This document shows positions 57,521 through 64,000 of a stretch of DNA of 64,000 bases, one piece after another; position 1 is the first letter of the stretch; the number at the start of each line of letters is the position of its first letter. Origin of the DNA: Aeolococcus sp050734155 (GTDB lineage: Bacteria; Chloroflexota; Dormibacteria; Aeolococcales; Aeolococcaceae). Below the pieces are notes generated by a model. It ran no database searches, was not told the origin of the DNA, and was given only the letters and a program-made list of their open reading frames with translations. The stretch spans positions 145,900 to 209,899 of the forward strand of contig JBOHUD010000064.1 of NCBI GenBank assembly GCA_050734155.1, written 5' to 3'. A program made the translations under genes and the position numbers.

Positions 57521-58494
57521 AGCAGACGCGGCTGGCGACGCAGCGCCTGGGCCCAACCGAACAGCCGCGCCGCCAGGGGCCGGACCGCGATCTCCCAGGT
57601 GCCGGCATGGGTCTCGGGCTCGCCGCCGAAGCCGCGCTTGAAGGCGGTGATCCCCGCCCAGGGGTGAGCCGGGCCGGCGTCCGGTGGGGCGGCCCCCCAG
57701 AAGTCGAAGCGGTGGCGGCCTTCCCGCCGCGCGTCGAGGATCGCCTGCCACACCAGTGGCGGGGCGGGCATGAGCCGGCGTGACTCGGTGGCGGTGGCTC
57801 CGAAGGCGTAGTAGCGGGTGGGGCCGAAGTCGAACACCAGGGCGGCCGCCGCATCACCGCCGGCGGCGGTGGCGAAATACAGGGAGGCCTCGCCGCTGGG
57901 GAGCAGCTCCTGCGCGATCGCGTCGAAGTACGGATCCTCGAAGGAGAGGAACCCGCCGCGGCGTTCGGTCTGCCGGAGCAGGCGCACGAAGTCGGGCATG
58001 CGCGACGCGTCGTTGGATCTCTCGATGCGCAGGCCACGCTTCTGCGCAGTCCTGATGCGAGACCTGTGTCCGCTGTTCAGGCCCGCCTGCAGCGTCTGCT
58101 CATCGACGTCGAGCCGCAGCACCAGGCTGTGCTCGTACTGGCGGGAGCGCACCCGCACGGCGCCGGTGGCGGCGATGTCAGCGCCATTGGCGGCCGCCGG
58201 CTCGCAGCGCACCAGCATGCATCCCAGCCGGTGCGCCCGCGTGCGAGCCGCGCTCAGGGAGGCGTCGAGCGCAGCGGCGGCGCGCAGCGACGGACCGAAC
58301 GGCAGGTAGAGGTAGCTGAAGGGTCCGGCGCGGCGCACGATGCCGAGCCAGCACCAGTCGCGGTCGGCGCCGACGACGACGCGGTTGCCGAGGCGTTCCT
58401 GCACCCGTGCCCACGCCGTGCTCTGCAGAAAGTGGCCGCCCAGGGCGATGACGCCGCCGTCCCAGCCCTCCGGGATCGACGGCTCACTCCCCAG
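57517..58494 (-). CDS. FemAB/GNAT-like transferase (peptidoglycan interpeptide bridge family)
   Basis: The C-terminal GNAT half is clear: RSRIRTAQKRGLRIERS, FVRLLRQTERRGGFLSFEDPYFDAIAQEL, ASLYFATAAGGDAAAALVFDFG and the FDFWGA and ITAFKRGFGGEP motifs of FemAB proteins. Such enzymes add amino acids to lipid II or related lipids using aminoacyl-tRNA. The N-terminal FLQSTAW motif of the family is encoded at about 58413-58431, upstream of the first ATG/GTG/TTG in frame (GTG 58404). The frame stays open, so I extend to CTG 58494 inside the clpC 3' end; an unusual start or an undetected indel is possible. Conventional start would be 58404 (295 aa). Confidence 0.75.
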   Translation of the reverse strand: MGSEPSIPEGWDGGVIALGGHFLQSTAWARVQERLGNRVVVGADRDWCWLGIVRRAGPFSYLYLPFGPSLRAAAALDASLSAARTRAHRLGCMLVRCEPAAANGADIAATGAVRVRSRQYEHSLVLRLDVDEQTLQAGLNSGHRSRIRTAQKRGLRIERSNDASRMPDFVRLLRQTERRGGFLSFEDPYFDAIAQELLPSGEASLYFATAAGGDAAAALVFDFGPTRYYAFGATATESRRLMPAPPLVWQAILDARREGRHRFDFWGAAPPDAGPAHPWAGITAFKRGFGGEPETHAGTWEIAVRPLAARLFGWAQALRRQPRLL

Positions 58495-61009
58495 GAGGTG
58501 TGCCGGCGGCGGCGGCCTCCGCCTTCTCCGGCTTCTCCCTGCGGTCGCGCTTCTCCTTGCTCTTGGGAACGAGGTTCATGGTCACCGACCCCTCGGCGAG
58601 GTCGACCATCACGGTGTCACCGGGGCCGTGCTTGAGACGCAGCAGCTCCTCGGAGAGCGGGTCCTCGACGACGCGCTGGATCACCCGGCGCAGGGGTCGC
58701 GCGCCGTAGACCTTGTCGAACCCCTCCTCCACGATCTTGTCCTTGGCGGCGTCGGTGACATTGAAGTTGAGCTCCTGGGCTGCCAGGTGGACCGCCACCC
58801 GGGCGAGCATCAGGTCGACGATGTTGCGCATCTGCGCCTGGTCGAGGCGATGGAACACGACCACGGCGTCGACGCGGTTGAGGAACTCGGGGCGGAAGGC
58901 TCGCTTCAGCTCCTCCATGATCTGGTCGCGCATCTTGCCGTGCTCCGATGACGCGGTGCGCTCATCGGGGATGGACGGCTGGAAGCCCATCGACATGTTC
59001 GCTTTGAGCGTGGAGATGCCGATGTTGCTGGTCATGATCACGATGCAGTTGGCGAAGTTCACCGCCTTGCCCTTGGCATCGGAGAGGCGGCCGTCCTCGA
59101 GGATCTGCAGCAGCATGTTGAAGACCTCGGGGTGCGCCTTCTCGATCTCGTCGAAGAGCACCACGCTGTAGGGACGGCGGCGCACCGCCTCGGTGAGCTG
59201 GCCGCCGTCGTCGTAGCCGACGTACCCGGGCGGCGATCCCACCAGGCGGGCGGTGGAGTGCCGCTCCATGAACTCGCTCATGTCGAGGCGGATGATGGCG
59301 TCCTCGTTGTCGAAGAGGAACGCCGCCAGGGAACGGGCCAGCTCGGTCTTGCCCACGCCGGTGGGGCCGAGGAACATGAACGAGCCGATGGGCCGCTTGG
59401 CATCCTTGAGACCGGCGCGGGCACGCCGCACCGCCTGGGAGATCACCTTGACGGCGTCGTCCTGGCCGATCAGACGCTTGTGGATCTCGTCCTCCATGCG
59501 CAGCAGGCGCGAGGTCTCCTCCTCCACCAGGCGGGACACGGGGACGCCCGTCCAGGAGCTGATGATCTCGGCGATGTGCTCCTCGTTGACGTCGGGCACG
59601 GTGGCGCCGAGCTGGTCGCGCCAGGTCATCTCCTGGGTGACGTACTTCTCCTTGAGCTTCTTCTCCTTGTCGCGGAAGCTGGCGGCGGTCTCGTAGTCCT
59701 GCCCCGCGATCGCCTCCTCCTTCTGGGCCTGCAGCTCGCGGATCTCCTTCTGCATCTCGCGCAGGTTGTCAGGGGTGGTGGTGAGCTTCATGCGCACCCG
59801 CGCGCTGGCCTCGTCGATGAGGTCGATCGCCTTGTCCGGCAACGAGCGGTCGGTGACGTAGCGCACGCTCAACTCGGCGGCTGCCTTGAGGGCGTCGTCG
59901 GTGATCTGGACTCGGTGGTGCTTGTCGTAGAGAGGCCGGATGCCGTGGAGGATCTCGATTGTCTCCTGCAGGCTGGGCTCGTCGACGAACACCGGCTGGA
60001 AGCGGCGCTCCAGGGCCGCGTCCTTCTCGATGTACTTGCGGTACTCGTTGAGCGTGGTGGCGCCGATGCACTGGATCTCACCCCGAGCCAGCGCCGGCTT
60101 GAGGATGTTGGCGGCGTCGATGGCGCCCTCGGCGGCGCCGGCGCCCACCAGGGTGTGGAGCTCGTCGATGAAGAGCACCACCTCGCGAGACTGACGGATC
60201 TCGTCGAGGATCTTCTTGAGTCGCTCCTCGAACTCGCCGCGGTACTTGGTGCCCGCCACCAGCGCGCCCATGTCGAGGGTGAGCACGCGCTTGCCCATCA
60301 ACGATTCCGGGATGTTGCCCAGGATGATCGCCTGGGCCAGCCCCTCGGCGATGGCGGTCTTGCCGACCCCGGGCTCACCGATGAGCGCGGGGTTGTTCTT
60401 GGTGCGGCGGCTGAGGATCTGCACCACCCGCTCGATCTCCATGGCCCGGCCGATGACCGGGTCGAGCGCGTTCTTCAGGGCCAACTCGGTGAGGTCGCGG
60501 CAGAACTGGTCGAGCAGCGGGGTCTTGCTCGGCTTCTTCTGCGCCTCCTTGGCCTCCTCCTCGAGACCCGACTCGTGGAGCAGGCGGTCGATCTCGCCGC
60601 GAACCTTCTCGAGGTTGGCGCCGAGGTCCTCGAGGACGTGGGCGGCGATGCCCTCACCCTCGATCAGCAGGCCCAGCAGCAGGTGCTCGGTGCCGACGTA
60701 GTTGTTGCCCATGCGCCGCGCCTCTTCGAAGGAGATCTCGATGACCTTCTTGACTCGCGACGTCGGGATGATCTGCTGGATGATGATCCGCTCGTTGCGG
60801 CCCAGCACCGATTCGATGGTCGAGCGCACCTTGTTGATCTCGACGCCGAGGTTGTTGAGAACCTTGGCGGCGAGCCCCTCGCCCTCGCGGAGCAGGCCGA
60901 GCAGAAGGTGCTCGGTTCCGATGTACGAGTGATGGGAGCGTTCGGCCTCCTCCTGCGCGAGGGTGAGAACCTTCTTCGCTCTCTCGGTGAACCGCTCAAA
61001 GGGATACAA
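58484..61009 (-). CDS. clpC: ATP-dependent Clp protease ATPase subunit ClpC
   Basis: 841 residues from TTG 61009. Two N-terminal Clp repeats (about 1-145), AAA1 with GEPGVGKTAIAEG, the middle domain with a UVR motif (EEAIAGQDYETAASFRDKEKKLKEK) that marks ClpC, and AAA2 with GPTGVGKTELARS. It unfolds substrates for ClpP. GGAGG lies 10 nt before the TTG. CATAAT (61087-61092) and TTGAAC (61108-61113) form a weak promoter. No mcsA, mcsB or ctsR is nearby, so the arginine-phosphorylation adaptor system is not encoded here. Confidence 0.97.
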   Translation of the reverse strand: MYPFERFTERAKKVLTLAQEEAERSHHSYIGTEHLLLGLLREGEGLAAKVLNNLGVEINKVRSTIESVLGRNERIIIQQIIPTSRVKKVIEISFEEARRMGNNYVGTEHLLLGLLIEGEGIAAHVLEDLGANLEKVRGEIDRLLHESGLEEEAKEAQKKPSKTPLLDQFCRDLTELALKNALDPVIGRAMEIERVVQILSRRTKNNPALIGEPGVGKTAIAEGLAQAIILGNIPESLMGKRVLTLDMGALVAGTKYRGEFEERLKKILDEIRQSREVVLFIDELHTLVGAGAAEGAIDAANILKPALARGEIQCIGATTLNEYRKYIEKDAALERRFQPVFVDEPSLQETIEILHGIRPLYDKHHRVQITDDALKAAAELSVRYVTDRSLPDKAIDLIDEASARVRMKLTTTPDNLREMQKEIRELQAQKEEAIAGQDYETAASFRDKEKKLKEKYVTQEMTWRDQLGATVPDVNEEHIAEIISSWTGVPVSRLVEEETSRLLRMEDEIHKRLIGQDDAVKVISQAVRRARAGLKDAKRPIGSFMFLGPTGVGKTELARSLAAFLFDNEDAIIRLDMSEFMERHSTARLVGSPPGYVGYDDGGQLTEAVRRRPYSVVLFDEIEKAHPEVFNMLLQILEDGRLSDAKGKAVNFANCIVIMTSNIGISTLKANMSMGFQPSIPDERTASSEHGKMRDQIMEELKRAFRPEFLNRVDAVVVFHRLDQAQMRNIVDLMLARVAVHLAAQELNFNVTDAAKDKIVEEGFDKVYGARPLRRVIQRVVEDPLSEELLRLKHGPGDTVMVDLAEGSVTMNLVPKSKEKRDRREKPEKAEAAAAGTPPGE

Positions 61010-61153
61010 GGGCTGGTGCCTCCGTGCCGTGACCGGCCCCCCCTCAGGTGGCGGAGGTCAGTGGCGGGCGATCCTGGGATCTCGTCATTATGCCCGCCCC
61101 ACTCGGAGTTCAAGCGTTCCCGAGCAAGGCCGCGACGAGAGCACACGGCGACG

Positions 61154-62536
61154 TTACGCCTTCTTGTCCTCCGCGGCGGCTGACGGGTCGACCGACTCGT
61201 CGCCCGCCGGCTGCTGGTCGGCGTCGATCGCCGGGGCCATGGCGGCGGCGTCCTCGCCCTCCGGGACGCCCTCGGTGGCGCTGTCGTCGAGCTCCGCGTC
61301 GGCGGCACCGGCTCCCTCGGGAGCACCGGCAGCCGTGGGGGCGGCCTCGACCTCGGTCTCCGCCTCGTCCTCCTCCTCCTCGTCGGGGATCCGGTAGGCG
61401 GGCGGCTCGTAGGTGGCGTCCTCGCCGCCCTCGGTGGGTCCGCCGCCGTGCAGCTGGCGCAGCGACAGGCTGATGCGGCGGCGCACCTTGTCGGCGCTGA
61501 GCACCATGACCTCGACCACCTCGCCGACCTTGAGGACGTCCTCGGTGCGCTCGACATGGTCCCAGGAGAGCTCGCTGATGTGGAGCAGCCCCTCGACGCC
61601 GTCGGCGATCTGCAGGAAGGCCCCGTACTTCTTGGTCTTGGTGACCTCGCCGGTGACCGCCCGGCCCGCCGGGAAGCGATCCTCGATGGTGTCCCAGGGG
61701 TCGTCGCTCATCTGCCGCAGCGAGAGGCTGATCCGCGACAGCTCGGGGTCCAGCTTGATCACCTTGACGCGAACCTCGTCGCCCACGTTGAGCATGTCGC
61801 TGACGTTGTTGATCCGATCCCAGGAGAGCTCGCTGATGTGGATCAGCCCGTCGGCGCCGCCGAGGTTGACGAAGGCGCCGTAGGAGGTGAGCCCGCTGAC
61901 CTTGCCGGCGACCACGTCCCCGATGACCAGCTTCTCGAACAGCTCCTCGCGCTGGCGGGCGCGGTCCTCGTCCTGGGCGGCGCGCTGGGACACGATGAGG
62001 CGGTTGCGCTTGCGGTTGACCTCGAGGATCTTGACCGGGATCTTGGTGCCGACCAGCTCCATGAGGTTGCCGCTGAACTGGCGAGCAACCTGGCTGCTGG
62101 GCAGGAACCCGCGCAGGCCCATGATGTTGACGATCAGGCCGCCCTTGTTCTGCTCGCGCACCTCGGCATCGAGGATCTCGCCCTCCGACTCCTTCTGCGC
62201 CACCGCCTGCCAGATGCCCTCGGCGCGCGCCTTGCGCAGCGAGAGGACGACGTTGCCATCCTCGTTCTCGGGCTGGACGACGTAGACCTTGACCTGGTCA
62301 CCGGCGTTGAGCACCACCTGGGCCTCGCCGCGCGCCGAGAGCTCGCGGTTGGAGATGACTCCCTCGGATTTGGCGCCGATGTCGACCAGCACCTCGTCGG
62401 GATCGACGCGCACCACGGTGCCGTCGACGATGTCGCCGTGGGCGAGGGCGCGGATGATGTGCTCCTCCTCGGCGAGGAGCTGCTCCATGGTGATCTCGTC
62501 GTCAGGGACCAGGGTCGCGGTCAAGTGTCTCCTCAT
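61154..62536 (-). CDS. rpsA: 30S ribosomal protein S1 (four S1 domains)
   Basis: 460 residues from ATG 62536. Four S1 RNA-binding domains: GDIVDGTVVRVDPDEVLVDIG, EGEILDAEVREQNKGGLIVNI, GDVVAGKVSGLTSYGAFVNLG and GRAVTGEVTKTKKYGAFLQIA. The C-terminal 95 residues are acidic and Ala/Glu-rich. It binds mRNA on the small subunit and aids initiation. A short S1 of this kind is usual in high-GC Gram-positives and relatives; with many leaderless mRNAs its role may be reduced. TACACT (62702-62707, minus strand) is a possible -10, which gives a leader of about 160 nt. Confidence 0.94.
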   Translation of the reverse strand: MRRHLTATLVPDDEITMEQLLAEEEHIIRALAHGDIVDGTVVRVDPDEVLVDIGAKSEGVISNRELSARGEAQVVLNAGDQVKVYVVQPENEDGNVVLSLRKARAEGIWQAVAQKESEGEILDAEVREQNKGGLIVNIMGLRGFLPSSQVARQFSGNLMELVGTKIPVKILEVNRKRNRLIVSQRAAQDEDRARQREELFEKLVIGDVVAGKVSGLTSYGAFVNLGGADGLIHISELSWDRINNVSDMLNVGDEVRVKVIKLDPELSRISLSLRQMSDDPWDTIEDRFPAGRAVTGEVTKTKKYGAFLQIADGVEGLLHISELSWDHVERTEDVLKVGEVVEVMVLSADKVRRRISLSLRQLHGGGPTEGGEDATYEPPAYRIPDEEEEDEAETEVEAAPTAAGAPEGAGAADAELDDSATEGVPEGEDAAAMAPAIDADQQPAGDESVDPSAAAEDKKA

Positions 62537-62881
62537 GGCACATCCCAGCGGCACTGCGGCGGAGACACGACGGCGTCCGACGGGTCGCCGGGTCACCTGC
62601 GGGTCGGCAATGCCGGTTGGGAACGCTGCGGCGAAGCCGCGGAACGATCGCGTGGTGGCCCTGACGGGCGCGGGCGCCCGTGCCGGATGCGATCTCCCAG
62701 AAGTGTAGCGGACGGGTGGTTCCGGGCTCGGCCCGTTCCGGGTGAGGCCGCCGGGCCCTGCGCCACAGGCCAGCCCAGGGGGCCGCGGATCGCGGGCTGC
62801 TTCGACTACAGTCCGCTGGCCATGGCTCGCGATGCCGGCCATGACTGTGATGCGGATCGGATCGCGAGGGAGGAGGTTGCA
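62537..62881. other. Divergent intergenic region between rpsA and the beta-helix gene
   Basis: Contains the probable rpsA -10 (TACACT, 62702-62707 minus), a stem GCGGC-TTC-GCCGC around 62630-62645 in the rpsA leader, a plus-strand TACAGT (62807-62812) as possible -10 of the secreted protein, and its AGGAGG near 62870. No ORF in it looks real. Confidence 0.5.
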
Positions 62882-64000
62882 ATGCGCAGGTTGTTCTGCG
62901 TGGTTGTGCCGTTGTGCGCGGCGCTGGCCGTCCTCGCGCCCACCGCCGCCGCGGCGGACGAGGGCGGCAATGGCGGCGACGAGGGAGGCCATTCCTGCCC
63001 CTCCAGCACACCGGTGCAGCTGCGCCATGCAGGCACCACCACCTGTCATTCGACGATCCAGTCGGCGGTGGACGCCGCCACCCCAGGGGATGAGGTCGTC
63101 GCCCAGCCGCACACCTACAACGAGAACGTCACCATCCCCATCGGCAAGGACAACATCACGGTCAGGTCGCTGAAGGGTCCAGAGGACACCCGCATCGTCG
63201 GCAACCTGAACGGCAGCTCGCTGGAGTCTGTGGTCGAGATCGATGCCAGCTCCGTCCGGCTGGGCGGCCCCAACGGCCGCACCGGCTTCACCATCGAAAA
63301 CGGCGCCACCACGATGAACCCGCCTCTCTTCGACCTCCACGGCGTGGGCATCGGCTTCGATGGCGGTACCACGACCGGCGTCCAGGTCACCGGCAACCAC
63401 ATCCAGGACATCGCCGGGCCCGAGCCGCTGCCCGTCACTCCGTTCGGCCGGGTGGACGGGGTGGCCGCCACCAACTCGACCCAGGCGTCGATCACGGAAA
63501 ACGAGATCGGCCCCATCAGCGCCGCGGTCCCGGCGGGCAGCGGCAACGTGTACGCGTACGGCGTCATCTTCTTCGCCAGCAACACGCAGCCGGAGGTCTC
63601 CTCCAATGCCATCCACGACATCACGGTGAGTGGTCCCTGCCCCGGGACCGGGGTGCTGGGCGTGTCGATCAACGACGCGACCAGCGGGGCCAGCGTGTCG
63701 GGCAATGCGATCTGGAACCTGGTCGCAGACTGCGCCGCCGCGGGCATCAGCTCCGGCGCACCCAGCGTGCCGCTGTCGATCACCGACAACGTTGTGGCCG
63801 ATGTCAGCAGCAACGCCAGTCCCAGCCAGGCGGCAGGGATCGCCCTCAAGGGCCCGGGAGCCACCGTCACCGCGAGCGGCAACCTGCTGACCCATGACAA
63901 CGCCGGTGTCGCCGCCCTGGCGCAACTGAGCTCGGGCACCCACCTCAACCACAACGACTTCATCAGGAACCCGATCGGCGTCTACAACCCCGCCGACTCA
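62882..64000 (+). CDS. Secreted right-handed beta-helix repeat protein, truncated at window edge
   Basis: 373 codons open to the right edge. AGGAGG lies 6 nt before the ATG. A signal peptide is clear (RLFCVVVPLCAALAVLAP, cleavage near AAA-DEG), followed by a Gly/Asp-rich linker and a PbH1/NosD-like repeat domain: STIQSAVDAATPGDEVVAQPHTY, then repeats rich in Gly, Asn, Ile and Val such as GVQVTGNHIQDI, SITENEIG, VSSNAIHDI, SITDNVVADV and ASGNLLTHDN. Such beta-helices are polysaccharide-binding or lyase folds of surface proteins. The C-terminus, and any anchor, is missing. Confidence 0.85.
   Translation, partial: MRRLFCVVVPLCAALAVLAPTAAAADEGGNGGDEGGHSCPSSTPVQLRHAGTTTCHSTIQSAVDAATPGDEVVAQPHTYNENVTIPIGKDNITVRSLKGPEDTRIVGNLNGSSLESVVEIDASSVRLGGPNGRTGFTIENGATTMNPPLFDLHGVGIGFDGGTTTGVQVTGNHIQDIAGPEPLPVTPFGRVDGVAATNSTQASITENEIGPISAAVPAGSGNVYAYGVIFFASNTQPEVSSNAIHDITVSGPCPGTGVLGVSINDATSGASVSGNAIWNLVADCAAAGISSGAPSVPLSITDNVVADVSSNASPSQAAGIALKGPGATVTASGNLLTHDNAGVAALAQLSSGTHLNHNDFIRNPIGVYNPADS

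Noticed and set aside
62537..63952. N-terminal extension of the rpsA frame to 932 codons
   Set aside because: The extension is antisense to the secreted beta-helix gene and holds no S1 domain.

Overview
The window is a high-GC (roughly two-thirds G+C by eye), densely packed bacterial chromosome segment carrying about 57 genes. Most are housekeeping genes on the minus strand. I see no rRNA, tRNA, CRISPR array, insertion sequence, prophage or convincing intrinsic terminator. A DtxR/IdeR-type metal box, a CIRCE element, a DUF222-HNH gene, CdaA, WecA-type lipid carrier chemistry and the order rpmE-prfA-prmC-tsaC-glyA-wecA-atp, with no outer-membrane genes, suggest a monoderm-like Terrabacteria lineage. 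Candidatus Dormibacterota or Chloroflexota are my best guesses, with deep Actinomycetota as the alternative; this is inference.

Layout: (1) 1-5.5 kb: edge-truncated asnB, groES-groEL under CIRCE, and a DtxR regulator with a ZIP metal transporter separated by an almost perfect IdeR box. (2) 5.5-9.3 kb: thiL-tsaE-tsaB-rimI-tsaD, translationally coupled by 4-nt overlaps (tRNA t6A modification). (3) 9.5-16.3 kb: a secreted CHAP hydrolase, then argF-cdaA-cdaR-glmS-nnrD (c-di-AMP and amino-sugar supply). (4) 16.4-26.5 kb: a GT9 glycosyltransferase, a frameshifted YczE-like membrane gene, a 2-hydroxyacid dehydrogenase, a VOC protein, murA with a MreB-like gene, class I aldolase, and an acyl-CoA dehydrogenase/phosphotransferase pair. 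(5) 26.5-42.9 kb: a very long minus-strand run with a DUF222-HNH gene, an unassigned radical SAM protein, rpmE, DUF1385, prfA, prmC, tsaC, glyA, wecA, atpZ, atpI and atpBEFHAGDC. (6) 43-53.8 kb: an HtrA protease, pyrG-glpX, and UPF0182 with two metallo-beta-lactamase (MBL) fold proteins and an anchored HtrA-like protein. (7) 53.8-64 kb: uvrA, msrA, a FemAB-like transferase, clpC, rpsA and an edge-truncated secreted beta-helix protein.

Two signals stand out. First, at least a dozen genes that begin transcription units carry a TAnnnT hexamer 6-12 nt upstream of the start codon, which indicates widespread leaderless or near-leaderless transcription and helps choose several starts. Second, within about 4.5 kb (44.9-49.5 kb) three otherwise well-formed enzymes have lost their catalytic residues: a GlpX-fold protein without most metal ligands, an MBL-fold protein without any metal-binding His, and a membrane HtrA-like protein with its nucleophile Ser replaced by Asp. 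These look like pseudoenzymes kept under selection. MurA also carries Asp in place of the fosfomycin-target Cys.
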